From positions 992,001 to 1,056,000 of the forward strand of contig NZ_OZ032162.1 of NCBI RefSeq assembly GCF_964026565.1: a DNA stretch of 64,000 nucleotides, given 5' to 3'. The stretch is from Rickettsia endosymbiont of Ceutorhynchus obstrictus (GTDB taxonomy: Bacteria > Pseudomonadota > Alphaproteobacteria > Rickettsiales > Rickettsiaceae). The notes beneath the pieces were generated by a model, which ran no database searches, was not told where the DNA came from, and saw only the letters and a program-made list of their open reading frames with translations. Within the stretch, counting starts at the first letter, position 1. Every line of letters begins with the position of its first letter. Position numbers and translations under genes: made by a program. Shown here piece by piece: positions 43,520-52,611 of the stretch.

Positions 43520-44980
43520 TTACGCTCCTCTTCCTCCTCCTCTTTGGTTTTTTTCTTGGTTGATTACTTCTTGTTGCCACGTAGAAGTAGGAGTCTTAGG
43601 AAGAGAAACCGGTTTTACTTGTGGGATCTGTGGCTGTACTATTCCTGTTGTTACTTCAGGTGGTGGTGGAGGTGGTAATTTTTTTTCTTTATTAGGATTA
43701 GGAAGTTTAGGAGGCGGCGGTGGCGGAATATCTTCTTCAGGAGGCGGTGGGGGCGGCGGTAGTTGCTCCTGCATTTGTTGTTTTACTCGTATTGCTTCTG
43801 TCGGTATTTCTGCTCTATTTTCCGGTATAGCATTTGAAAAGATTTTATTATTAATTTCTTTCTCAACATATTCGTTATTTTTTAAAACATGCTCACCGGT
43901 AACTTTCTCTAATTTTTTACCGACAACATCTTGACGAAAAATAATAGTTTTAATTTTTTCCCACAAATTTGTTTTTGTAGCTTGCTGTAAATTCTCTGCA
44001 ATATTTTTACTGTTCTCGGCTAAATAAGCAGGATCTATGCTTTTTAAGAATATATCCGTAGCTTTAGCAAGCTTCTCATTCTTACTTTCAAGTAATGGAG
44101 CAAAATTTTTAACTATTTCAGTACCTTTTTCTTGTATTTCTTCAGGCTTTAATTTACTTATTGTTGGTAACAAAGCTTGAGTAGATTTTTTATTTTGTTC
44201 TATATCTATGGGTCCTATTTCCTTCAAAGTCCCTTGTATTATGGAAAAAGCTTTAATATCGTGGTTAAATAGTTGAGTAAATTTCTCTATATTTTCTTTT
44301 AAGTTTAGTTTTTCTCTATCTAAAACACAATATAAGGGATTCTGTTCTCCATCTATTGCAAAGCACTCCGTAGTACGAAGAGTAGCAATATGTTGTAATG
44401 GCTCCAAAAGCTTGATATCTTTTAAACCTACACTTATAATTTCTGAACTAATGCTAATATCTTTTGCAATAAGTGTAATTATATCTCTTTTATCAGCAAC
44501 TAACTTACCTCCCTTCTCAAACAACCCTATATTTTCTACTACTCCTTTAAGTTTAATATAGTCATTAACGATAGAAGTTATGCCTTCATCAGACGATAAG
44601 GAAGTCGTAATCTTTTTTTGATATTGTTCTAATTCATTTGTAATTCCATTAAAATTTTCTTCTCCTAACCCCTGCTCAGCTAATTTTTTTATTTTTTCTC
44701 CAATAGTACTTACGGTAGAAAATAAATTATATCCTGCGTTTGCTATCCTTTTTTCTTCCTCAATTCTTTGTTCTGCTGATAATGATTCATCTTGTACTTG
44801 CCCTAAAATTGTTTTAACAGTACCACGTAAATTCTCGTTTTTTGCTATATCTATAGAACCTATTTCCTGAACTTTTTCGTATAAAGTTCGTCCAATATAA
44901 TTATTTAGAAGTACAATTTCCCCGCGCATCTCTTCAATTGCAGTATTTACTCTATTTTGTTGTTGCTCAGTCAATGCCAT
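43520..44980 (-). CDS. Proline-rich coiled-coil protein, paralog of the adjacent gene
   Basis: A 486-residue protein that I do not recognise. Residues 1-280 are helical and Glu/Lys/Ile-rich with a single Cys pair region; residues about 287-345 (IVKNFAPLLESKN...DPAYLAENSKNIAENLQQA) match the adjacent gene product. Residues about 406-450 contain three runs of 6-7 prolines separated by acidic stretches, followed by a basic Gly/Arg end (RGGGRGA). Polyproline runs often bind profilin, EVH1 or SH3 domains, so a host-directed role is plausible but unproven. No signal peptide or membrane helix is seen. The start has GAGGAAGAAT directly upstream. Confidence 0.82.
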   Translation of the reverse strand: MALTEQQQNRVNTAIEEMRGEIVLLNNYIGRTLYEKVQEIGSIDIAKNENLRGTVKTILGQVQDESLSAEQRIEEEKRIANAGYNLFSTVSTIGEKIKKLAEQGLGEENFNGITNELEQYQKKITTSLSSDEGITSIVNDYIKLKGVVENIGLFEKGGKLVADKRDIITLIAKDISISSEIISVGLKDIKLLEPLQHIATLRTTECFAIDGEQNPLYCVLDREKLNLKENIEKFTQLFNHDIKAFSIIQGTLKEIGPIDIEQNKKSTQALLPTISKLKPEEIQEKGTEIVKNFAPLLESKNEKLAKATDIFLKSIDPAYLAENSKNIAENLQQATKTNLWEKIKTIIFRQDVVGKKLEKVTGEHVLKNNEYVEKEINNKIFSNAIPENRAEIPTEAIRVKQQMQEQLPPPPPPPEEDIPPPPPPKLPNPNKEKKLPPPPPPEVTTGIVQPQIPQVKPVSLPKTPTSTWQQEVINQEKNQRGGGRGA

Positions 44981-45035
44981 ATTCTTCCTCTATTAATTAG
45001 TTGTTAATTAAATTAAAATTTATTATCCGTCCTTA

Positions 45036-46205
45036 TTAACGACTATGATCTTCTTTTTTCCCTTGGGCATGGTTAGCTTTAGGAGTAACAGGAGGAGCAC
45101 TATTTGCCTTACCCGTTGCTCCTTCTTTCATATACGCAACGAGCTTCTGCGCCGCTAACGAAGGCGTTTTTTCCATTTGTTGTTTAGGTGAAACAGAAAA
45201 TCTATTAGGATTTGTATAGCTTTTACTTTGTTGCTCAAAGATGGATACAAGCTTATCTACATTTTCTGCAGCATAATCCCTAGAAGAAGCTTTAAAACCG
45301 AATCTTGCTGCTATTCTTTTCACAAGAGGCGGTTTTGCATTTGCAGCTTTTTGTAACTTCTCCGATATTTCTTTATTATTCTGTGCTAGATATTCTGGGC
45401 TTAATTTCTCTAAAGCATTTTTAACACTGGTGGCAATCGCCTTATTTTCACTTTTTAATAAAGGTGCAAAGTTTTTTACAACTTCAGCCGTTTTTTTATT
45501 TTCATTGAATTTTTTAATAAATTTATCTGCAGTTTTACTAGCGGCTTCTACAAAATCAGCTGAAGGCAATTCATTTTTTCTTGAATTAAATTCCTGCTTA
45601 TCTGGATCGAATTTTTGGCTTTTATCCCCTTGCGTAATAAATTTTTCATATTTCTGCAGCTTATCGGCTGAAAACTCAGGAGTAGTCTTTTTAAGAATTT
45701 CCATAGTTTTATCTATTACCGCTTTGGCATATCTATCTTTCGATATATTCTGACCGCTTACTTCAACTAGAGCCTTTTTAACTGCATTTACAGGAATATC
45801 CAAAGCTTCCTGTATCGGTACTTCCTTATAGGGTAACTCGTTAAAATCTCCATCTCTAGCTAACGGTAAATCAAATCCTTTAAGCGCTGCTTCCGTTGTT
45901 GCAACACTAAATTTAAATTTATTTTTTCCTTCAGGAGAATCAACTAATTCCGCACATGCTTCAGCATGTCCCTTTACGGCATTAACTAGTTCTTCTATTT
46001 TTTTATCCGGTAAAGCTTTATTAAGAAGTCCTCTCCCTAACTTTAGCCCTGCTCCGATAGCATCACTCATTATAAGAGTTTTATCAACTAAATTACTACC
46101 TGGAGGGATCAAACTTTCATAACCATCTGTTCTACTTCCTACATTTGTAATATCACCTACATCATCCAATGCATATGGCGAAGAATTCTGACCCTCTGCA
46201 GCCAT
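45036..46205 (-). CDS. Hypothetical protein, paralog of the adjacent proline-rich protein
   Basis: A 389-residue soluble, Lys/Ala/Glu-rich protein of unknown function. Residues about 238-295 (VVKNFAPLLKSENKAIATSVKNALEKLSPEYLAQNNKEISEKLQKA) align with residues about 287-345 of the neighbour, and the two translation starts share the context GAGGAA(G/A)AATATGGC, so this is a tandem duplication. This copy lacks the polyproline runs and ends in a low-complexity Lys/Asn/His tail. The ATG at 46205 is preferred over an upstream TTG because of that ribosome-binding site. It lies 75 bases after uvrD on the same strand. Confidence 0.8.
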   Translation of the reverse strand: MAAEGQNSSPYALDDVGDITNVGSRTDGYESLIPPGSNLVDKTLIMSDAIGAGLKLGRGLLNKALPDKKIEELVNAVKGHAEACAELVDSPEGKNKFKFSVATTEAALKGFDLPLARDGDFNELPYKEVPIQEALDIPVNAVKKALVEVSGQNISKDRYAKAVIDKTMEILKKTTPEFSADKLQKYEKFITQGDKSQKFDPDKQEFNSRKNELPSADFVEAASKTADKFIKKFNENKKTAEVVKNFAPLLKSENKAIATSVKNALEKLSPEYLAQNNKEISEKLQKAANAKPPLVKRIAARFGFKASSRDYAAENVDKLVSIFEQQSKSYTNPNRFSVSPKQQMEKTPSLAAQKLVAYMKEGATGKANSAPPVTPKANHAQGKKEDHSR

Positions 46206-46280
46206 ATTTTTCCTCAATTATTTATTTACTAACTAAAATTAAACAATAATTAGTTAAAGAAATCAAATTAAAGTAAAGTT

Positions 46281-48254
46281 TTAAAAAGAAAATTTATTGT
46301 GGTAGGGGTAGTATTTTTTTGTTGAGGAAGTTCTGATAGTTATTTCTTCGGGGATTTCGGCAAGGAATCTAGACGGGGAGGAACGGACTATTTCAAAAAA
46401 TATTTTACGACTTTCGGCAAAAGTAATATACAACTCTTTCTTTGCTCTAGTGATACCGACATAAGCGATGCGGCGCTCTTCTTCAATGCCCTTTTCTCCG
46501 TCTTCGTTAAGGGTTCTTTGATGAGGAAACACCCCCTCCTCCCAGCCCGGTAAAAATACTACGTCAAATTCTAGGCCTTTAGCAGAATGGAGTGTCATTA
46601 TAGTCACAGAACCGCCGAAATTTGTTTCCAGTACTTCATTTTCCATTACTAAACTCGAATGCTCAACGAAATCATGAATATCGTTAAAATCCGCTATGGC
46701 TCTTAGCATTTCATTGATATTTTCAATACGCCCCAAAGCTTCGTCGGTTTTTTCCTCCTGCAGCATTTCAAGATAGCCGGATTCATCTAGTATGGCTTTC
46801 GTAACGTCTAACGGGCTTTCTAAGTTATACCTTGCCTGCCAGCTCTCTATTTTGTTAATTAAGTCGTTTAAGCTATCATATAATTTAGCTTTAAATTCAC
46901 CCTTTGGTAACATTTCTTTGATGGCTGCAAAAATAGAAATATTACCGTCTGCGGCATAGCTTTTAATACGAGCAACCGTCGTAGCACCGATTGAGCGCCG
47001 CGGCACATTGATAATACGCTCTAGGGCTAAATTATCATTATGATTTAAAGCAATCCTTATATAGCTTAGTAAGTCCCGTATTTCCATGCGTTCGTAGAAT
47101 CGTAGCCCGCCGATAATTTTATAGGGCACGGCACTATTGATAAAAGCTTCTTCAAAACTCCTAGTTTGGAAGCCTGCCCTGACTAATATCGCAATACCGC
47201 TAGCGTTATATTTTCCTTCCCGCACTAACCTATCTATTTCGGAGGCAATAAATCTTGCTTCTTCTTTATCGCTCCAACATGAAACAATTTTAATTTTCTC
47301 TCCGCTATCTTTGTCAGTCCATAGCGTTTTACTGTGACGATTTTTATTATTGTTAATGACGTTAGAAGCAGCGGCAAGTATCGGCAGGGTTGAACGGTAA
47401 TTTTGTTCTAATTTGATGATTGTCGCATTTGAAAAATCTTTTTCAAAACGTAATATATTACCGACTTCGGCACCGCGCCAGCCGTAAATAGATTGATCAT
47501 CATCGCCGACACAACAAATATTTTTAGAAAAACTAGCCAGCATTCGCGCCCATAAATATTGCACTATATTAGTATCCTGATACTCATCAATTAAAATATA
47601 CTTATATTTATCTTGGTAATATCTTAATATATCAGGGTTTTTAATAAATAATTCGTTATTGTAAAGCAGTAAATCCCCAAAATCTACCACATTAGAAATA
47701 AGTAAATTTTGTTGATATTCTTCGTAAACAAGTTTTGCTACGCGTTGAATAGGTAGGGTAATATCCGACTTTGATAGTTTAGAAGGGAGCAATCCCTGAT
47801 CTTTCCAGCGTGAAATTATAATATGTAAAAGCTTAGGAGGGTATTTTTTTATATCAATATCCTTTTGCTTAACAATATCCTTAACTAATTTCATTTGATC
47901 ATCGTGGTTAATAATCGTAAATCTGCTAGTTAAAGATAAATCTAAATGCTCGGCTTGCTCTCGAAGTATCTTCGCCGCCATTGAGTGAAAAGTACCGATA
48001 TTAAGCCCATAGCAGCTAATCAAGCTATTAACCCGCTCGACCATTTCTTTGGCAGCTTTGTTAGTAAAAGTAACGGCTAAAATATTTTGCGGTTCCGCTA
48101 AATTCTTATAAACAATATTAGCTATCCGAGAAGTTAATACTTTCGTTTTACCCGTTCCCGCTCCGGCAAGCAACAATAGCGGTCCTTCGGTATGGAGAGC
48201 CGCTTTGCGTTGCTGATCATTTAAAGAATCTAGAAAATTTTGTTTGTTGAACAT
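46281..48254 (-). CDS. uvrD: ATP-dependent DNA helicase UvrD/PcrA
   Basis: Superfamily 1A 3'-5' helicase of excision and mismatch repair. Motif I GAGTGKTKVL (residues 31-40), motif Ia FTNKAAKEMVERV, motif II DEYQDTN, motif III CCVGDDDQSIYGWRGAE, motif IV EQNYRS, motif V TLHSAKGLEFDVVFLPGWEEGVFP and motif VI EERRIAYVGITRAKKEL are all intact. The ATG at 48254 gives 657 residues; the frame is open 23 codons upstream into repeat sequence, which is not helicase sequence. The C-terminal tail is short. Confidence 0.96.
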   Translation of the reverse strand: MFNKQNFLDSLNDQQRKAALHTEGPLLLLAGAGTGKTKVLTSRIANIVYKNLAEPQNILAVTFTNKAAKEMVERVNSLISCYGLNIGTFHSMAAKILREQAEHLDLSLTSRFTIINHDDQMKLVKDIVKQKDIDIKKYPPKLLHIIISRWKDQGLLPSKLSKSDITLPIQRVAKLVYEEYQQNLLISNVVDFGDLLLYNNELFIKNPDILRYYQDKYKYILIDEYQDTNIVQYLWARMLASFSKNICCVGDDDQSIYGWRGAEVGNILRFEKDFSNATIIKLEQNYRSTLPILAAASNVINNNKNRHSKTLWTDKDSGEKIKIVSCWSDKEEARFIASEIDRLVREGKYNASGIAILVRAGFQTRSFEEAFINSAVPYKIIGGLRFYERMEIRDLLSYIRIALNHNDNLALERIINVPRRSIGATTVARIKSYAADGNISIFAAIKEMLPKGEFKAKLYDSLNDLINKIESWQARYNLESPLDVTKAILDESGYLEMLQEEKTDEALGRIENINEMLRAIADFNDIHDFVEHSSLVMENEVLETNFGGSVTIMTLHSAKGLEFDVVFLPGWEEGVFPHQRTLNEDGEKGIEEERRIAYVGITRAKKELYITFAESRKIFFEIVRSSPSRFLAEIPEEITIRTSSTKKYYPYHNKFSF

Positions 48255-48299
48255 TAGATAAGTATAATTATTTATTTTGTTCGTAAATGAAGAATTTGA

Positions 48300-48385
48300 G
48301 ATGTCACCCCGTGACTTGATCACGGGGTCCAGAAAAAACTTTAAAAAAAGACTGGATACCGTGGGAGGGACCTCGGTATGACAAG
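48300..48385. repeat. Fragment of ccgtggcttgacc-type palindrome upstream of uvrD
   Basis: Sequence gtcaccccgtgacttgatcacggggtccag followed by ctggataccgtggg...tcggtatgaca. It is one imperfect palindromic core without the terminal GTTGCATGG ends. Confidence 0.65.
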
Positions 48386-48457
48386 CGTTACTCCTAACTG
48401 ATGCTTACATCAATAAGCCTTGATAATATTATCCTTTCTAATTTTATCAATCAAAAT

Positions 48458-49306
48458 TCACCTTAATCTGCGAATATTTTTGACGATATAAGAAATGGTA
48501 GTTATCGGGTGACAAATAATTATTTTTATGAGTTTAATATAGGCTTTAAAATCCTTATCCTCAATAAACCACATATATAAATCATTGATCGGTTTATTTT
48601 GTTCTAAGATAACATATTTATCTTGATATATTTTTTTTAAAGTTTTTTTCGCGATTCTAATCTCTTCTTTACGCTCCCCCGTAAGGCTTTTAGGATGTAC
48701 ACGGTAAAAATATAAAGATTCTTTAAGATGAAAAAATTTGGTAATTAGTCCTAGGCGGAGCCAATATTCATAATCCTCTACTAAAAACATCTTTTCATTA
48801 TATTCCCCTACTTGCCGAGCTAAACTAGCCCGATATAAAAAACAGGCACCGACGCAATCTCTAATAGGTAAAAATTCCGGTGGCTCTTGGTATATTCTGC
48901 TTCCTATTTCATTCTTTTCGTTAATTAAAATATAGTCTGTATATACAAGACCTATATCCTCTCTACTATCTAAACATTTATTCATTTTTTCTAAGGCATC
49001 TTTATGATATAGATTATCGTCGGAAATCCATGTAAGATATTGACTTTTAGCCTCTTTAAAGCCTATATTCAACGTAGCCGGTAGTTTTTTATTAGTTTTA
49101 TTTTCTATTATTCCGATGCGGTTATCTTGGCTTGCATATTTTTGCGCTACCTTAAGACTGTTATCAGTAGACAAGTCATCAATTATGATAAGTTCAAAAT
49201 CGGTGAATGTTTGCGTAAGGCAACTTTCAATAGTTTGAGATAAATAGTTCGCTCTATTATATGAAGGTAATATTATCGAAATTTTAGGAAGAAAGTTGGA
49301 ATTCAT
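48458..49306 (-). CDS. Family 2 glycosyltransferase
   Basis: A 282-residue GT-A fold enzyme that transfers a sugar from a nucleotide donor. The family pattern is clear: ISIILPSYNRANYLSQTIESCLTQTFTDFELIIIDDLSTDNS at the N-terminus, the DXD-like WISDDNLYHKDALEKM, and the acceptor-side VEDYEYWLRLGL with its ED pair. No membrane helix is seen beyond weak hydrophobicity at the end. Likely acts in lipopolysaccharide or surface-glycan assembly. The start at 49306 is preferred, but 49321 is also open. Confidence 0.87.
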   Translation of the reverse strand: MNSNFLPKISIILPSYNRANYLSQTIESCLTQTFTDFELIIIDDLSTDNSLKVAQKYASQDNRIGIIENKTNKKLPATLNIGFKEAKSQYLTWISDDNLYHKDALEKMNKCLDSREDIGLVYTDYILINEKNEIGSRIYQEPPEFLPIRDCVGACFLYRASLARQVGEYNEKMFLVEDYEYWLRLGLITKFFHLKESLYFYRVHPKSLTGERKEEIRIAKKTLKKIYQDKYVILEQNKPINDLYMWFIEDKDFKAYIKLIKIIICHPITTISYIVKNIRRLR

Positions 49307-49369
49307 ATATATTTTTTGCAAAATTGTTTTTATATTTAACGTAAAAATTTGTTATCCCGTGGTTTGACC

Positions 49370-49612
49370 GGCGTTGTTGCATGGCTCAAATTTTTGATGT
49401 CATTCCAGCAACGGCGGGAATCTAGAAAAAACACTTTTAAGTCATCCTGAATTTATTTCAGGATCTACTAAAAAGATGCTGAAACAAGTTCAGCATGACA
49501 TAAGTAAGGCTAGATTCCCGCTTTTAGCTAGAATGACATCGAAAATTTGAGCCACACAAAACACCTCATCGCAGTGACGGGTTTTTTGCGTTAATTTCTA
49601 TCCATACAACAA
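49370..49612. repeat. Palindromic element upstream of the glycosyltransferase gene
   Basis: Starts GGCGTTGTTGCATGGCTC and ends near 49612 (tccatacaacaacc). The stem gatgtcattccagc / gctagaatgacatc encloses the catcctgaatttatttcagga and gctgaaacaagttcagcatga hairpins; a cgcagtgacggg fragment lies near the right end. It lies within a ggtttgacc / tcaccacgg remnant. Confidence 0.75.
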
Positions 49613-49637
49613 CCTCACCACGGTATGAAGCATATCT

Positions 49638-51071
49638 TTATAACATAACTTGCAAATTTACATATTTGGTGTTTAAATACTCAAATATTCCTTCAAATGA
49701 ACCTTCTACTCCAAAACCGGAGGCTTTGCGTCCGGCAAAAGGGGCTTTAGCACTTCCCGGCCTTGGGGCATTAATTGATATCATACCGAAATCTAACTTA
49801 GCAGCAATTCTTTGAGCTTTAGCTGAATTTTGTAAATAAATATACGCTTGCAAACCGTACTGCGTGTTATTTGCTCTTTTTATAACTTCATCTTCAGTAG
49901 TAAATTTATAACAAGCAACCACCGATCCAAATATTTCAGTGTTAAAAATATCCATATTATCAGAGCAATCGGCAATAATCGTCGGTTCTAAAAAATTATC
50001 CGATGCTTTCCCGCCGCAAAGTAACTTAGCTCCTTTAGCTTGCGCATCTTTTAGTAAACTCTGAATTTTATCGATAGCCGCCTGATTAATTAGAGGTCCT
50101 ATATCTGATTGCTCATTTAACCCGTCACCGACCTTAAGCTTTGCAAATTTAGCGGTAAAAATTTCTATGAACCGCTCATATATTGTTTCTTCAATAAATA
50201 TTCTATTAGGAGCAGTACAAGATTGACCACTATTTCTAGTTTTAGCAATTACTAAATCATCGGCTACTTTTTCTAAATCCATATCGGCAAATATAATAAA
50301 AGGCGCATTGCCGCCAAGTTCTAAAGATAAGCGTTTAACCGTATTAGCCGAGTTTTGGTACAGTATTTTACCGACATTTGTTGAACCGGTAAAGGATAAT
50401 TTGCGAATTCTAAAATCTTCACAAAATGCTTTACCGATAATATTGGAATCGCCGGTAATTACATTAAATACTCCTACCGGTAAACCGGCATCGCTGCCAA
50501 GTTTTGCAAGTGCCAAAGCAGAAAACGGCGTAAGGCTTGATGGTTTTAGTATAACGCTACAGCCGGCAGCTATTGCCGGAATAACCTTGCGTGTGATCAT
50601 GGCATTTGGGAAATTCCACGGCGTTATGCACGCAACCGGTCCTACCGGCTCATACTCCGTGATAATTTTATGATCTTTATTATTACCCGGTTTTATAGTT
50701 CCGTGGATATTATGGATAATATTCGCATACCATTCAATAAATGATGCACCGTATAGAATTTCATTTTTTGCTTCCTTAAGTATCTTGCCTTGCTCTAGAG
50801 TTAATATATAGCTTAGTTCTTCGATATTTTCGAGTATTAAACTATGCCATTTTCGTAGTATCGATATTCTTTGCTCAAAAGAGCTTTCCGACCATATATT
50901 AAAAGTCTCTACAGTATTATCGATAGCGTTATTAATTTTAGGTAAAGCTAAATTCGGCACTGAGCCGATCTCTTTCAAGGTTGAAGGATTAATAACCGGC
51001 ATTTGCTTTGCAGAAGTTAGCCACTCGCCGTTGATATAGTTTTTTCCTGTAATAGATTCAAGTAAATGCAT
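49638..51071 (-). CDS. gabD: Succinate-semialdehyde dehydrogenase (NAD(P))
   Basis: Aldehyde dehydrogenase superfamily, 477 residues. The cofactor-binding TPWNFPNAMITRKVIPAIAAGCSVILKPSS, the catalytic Glu in LELGGNAPFIIF and the catalytic Cys285 in NSGQSCTAPNRIF are intact. The C-terminal NAPRPGSAKAPFAGRKASGFGVEGSFEGIFEYLNTKYV is typical of GabD-type SSADH, so oxidation of succinate semialdehyde to succinate is the best call. No GABA transaminase is nearby. Confidence 0.9.
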   Translation of the reverse strand: MHLLESITGKNYINGEWLTSAKQMPVINPSTLKEIGSVPNLALPKINNAIDNTVETFNIWSESSFEQRISILRKWHSLILENIEELSYILTLEQGKILKEAKNEILYGASFIEWYANIIHNIHGTIKPGNNKDHKIITEYEPVGPVACITPWNFPNAMITRKVIPAIAAGCSVILKPSSLTPFSALALAKLGSDAGLPVGVFNVITGDSNIIGKAFCEDFRIRKLSFTGSTNVGKILYQNSANTVKRLSLELGGNAPFIIFADMDLEKVADDLVIAKTRNSGQSCTAPNRIFIEETIYERFIEIFTAKFAKLKVGDGLNEQSDIGPLINQAAIDKIQSLLKDAQAKGAKLLCGGKASDNFLEPTIIADCSDNMDIFNTEIFGSVVACYKFTTEDEVIKRANNTQYGLQAYIYLQNSAKAQRIAAKLDFGMISINAPRPGSAKAPFAGRKASGFGVEGSFEGIFEYLNTKYVNLQVML

Positions 51072-51106
51072 AAAAACCTCTTTGAAATTTTTGCTGTCAT
51101 ACCGTG

Positions 51107-51307
51107 GCTTGCCCCACTAACTGTACGAACGTTTAAATAAAGAGGTAAAAATTCTGTCATTCCGTGGCTACGACCACGGAATCCAGCTTATAATATCATA
51201 AAAAGATTCTAAAATAAGTCTAATATGGCTTTATTTTCCTGGATGCCGTGATCAAGTCACGGCATGACACAGCCTTTTTTCAACGTTCGTACACTAGTGG
51301 GCTTGAC
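51107..51307. mobile_element. 187-bp inverted-repeat element (CCACTACTG family), copy with intact core
   Basis: Element 51114-51300, flanked by GCTTGCC (51107-51113) and GCTTGAC (51301-51307). Differs from other copies by retaining the full cgaccacggaatcc half of the inner palindrome, where the copies at 5.6 and 30.0 kb have cgaccacttcagtcc. The following bases to 51390 are ccgtggtcaagccacgg-type fragments. Confidence 0.8.
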
Positions 51308-51407
51308 CACGGTATCCAGCCTTATAGCCTTGCCTGCCTAGTCTTTCCCGGACCCCGTAGTCAAGCCACGGGGTGAGCCAGTCCCAATTCTTGAAAGATG
51401 AGTAGTA

Positions 51408-51740
51408 TTACACACTAAACGATTTTCCACAACCGCATGCGGCTTTTTGATTTGGATTAGTAAAAACAAACCCCGATTTAAATTGACTTTCGACATAATC
51501 CATTTCAGTATTTATAAGATACATTAATGCTTTAGGATCAATCAATATTTTTACGCCTTTTTCTTCCACTACTTCATCAAATTGGTTTTTATCGTCAGCA
51601 TATTCTACGTAATAAGAAGTTCCTGCACACCCACCTGATTTTACTCCGACTCTAATGCCGAAAGACGGCTTACCGCGTTTTTCAAATAATAACTTAACCT
51701 GTTTTGCTGCCGCTTCAGTTATTGAAATAACATTTTTCAT
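51408..51740 (-). CDS. iscA: Iron-sulfur cluster assembly protein IscA
   Basis: A-type carrier that delivers Fe-S clusters to apoproteins. The 110-residue protein has the three conserved cysteines, one in GVKSGGCAGTSYYVEY and two in the terminal ACGCGKSF. The ATG at 51740 is taken as start, six bases after the iscU stop; a TTG nine bases upstream would overlap iscU. Last gene of the isc group in this window. Confidence 0.94.
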   Translation of the reverse strand: MKNVISITEAAAKQVKLLFEKRGKPSFGIRVGVKSGGCAGTSYYVEYADDKNQFDEVVEEKGVKILIDPKALMYLINTEMDYVESQFKSGFVFTNPNQKAACGCGKSFSV

Positions 51741-51745
51741 GATGT

Positions 51746-52129
51746 TCAAACATTTTTCTTAAGCTTGTAATCGGCTATTGCCGCTTTTATAGCATCCTCG
51801 GCCAATAATGAACAATGAAGTTTTACGGGCGGTAGTGATAGCTCTTTTGCTATTTCCGTATTTTTAATAGTTTCAGCATCATTAACCGATCTACCTTTAA
51901 TCCATTCCGTTACCAAAGAACTTGAAGCAATAGCGGAACCGCACCCGAATGTTTTAAATTTAGCATCTTCGATAATGCCGTTTTCATCAACTTTTATTTG
52001 TAACTTCATTACGTCACCGCAAGCCGGTGCGCCGACAAGACCCGTACCGACATTTTTATCTTCCTTATCAAGTGCGCCGACATTACGAGGATTCTCGTAA
52101 TGATCAATCACTTTAGGACTATATGCCAT
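51746..52129 (-). CDS. iscU: Fe-S cluster scaffold protein IscU
   Basis: Scaffold on which IscS assembles [2Fe-2S] clusters. The 127-residue protein has the three ligand cysteines in GAPACGDVMKLQI, KFKTFGCGSAIASSSL and the VKLHCSLLAEDA segment (LPPVKLHC being the chaperone-binding motif). The ATG at 52129 follows GGAGAATAAC, a good ribosome-binding site; the frame remains open 33 codons further upstream through a palindromic repeat. Separated from iscS by a 482-base repeat field. Confidence 0.96.
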   Translation of the reverse strand: MAYSPKVIDHYENPRNVGALDKEDKNVGTGLVGAPACGDVMKLQIKVDENGIIEDAKFKTFGCGSAIASSSLVTEWIKGRSVNDAETIKNTEIAKELSLPPVKLHCSLLAEDAIKAAIADYKLKKNV

Positions 52130-52149
52130 TGTTATTCTCCTATTATTTA

Positions 52150-52608
52150 AATATTTACTATCAATGTCATTCCCCCGCGTGGAAGGCGTTGTTGCGTGGC
52201 TACGGGAATCGTCATTGCGAGGAGGCATTTATGCCGACGCGGCAATCCAGTCAAACATATTTTTATACTAAACTTGTTTAGTATTCTAATTAAATCCCGA
52301 ATGTAATTCGGGATAGCCTGGATTGCCGCAGCCACTTCGTGGCTTCGCAATGACGGTTCTAGTATCCACGCGGGAATGACTACGGGCGTTGTTGCGTGGT
52401 TCGAGTTTTTTATGTCATTCCCGCGAAAGCGGGAATCCAGGCTTTTTTTGTCATGCTGAACAAGTTTTGCGCATCTTTTTAGTAGATCCTGAAATAAATT
52501 CAGGATGACTTAAAAGTATTTTTCCGGATTCCCGCTTTCGCGAGAATGACATAAAAGGATGCGGGAATGACATCGATCACATTTTTATCATTCTACGCAA
52601 CAACCCCT
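52150..52608. repeat. Two tandem palindromic elements splitting iscS from iscU
   Basis: The first starts GGCGTTGTTGCGTGGCTAC at 52185 with cgtcattgcgaggag core and the ttatactaaacttgtttag interior; its right end is lost at about 52372. The second starts GGCGTTGTTGCGTGG at 52385 with cattcccgcgaaagcggga stem and the tcctgaaataaattcagga hairpin, ending near 52608 just before the iscS stop. They fill the whole gap. Confidence 0.8.
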
Positions 52609-52611
52609 AAT

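Noticed and set aside
43509..43934. Gly/Ser/Cys-rich open frame on the + strand
   Set aside because: It is the complement of the polyproline-coding region of the gene at 43520-44980; glycine runs are the mirror of proline codons.
43520..44980. RickA or Sca4 identity for the proline-rich gene
   Set aside because: Polyproline runs alone suggested RickA, but the N-terminal sequence and the shared domain with the neighbour do not match either protein as I know them.
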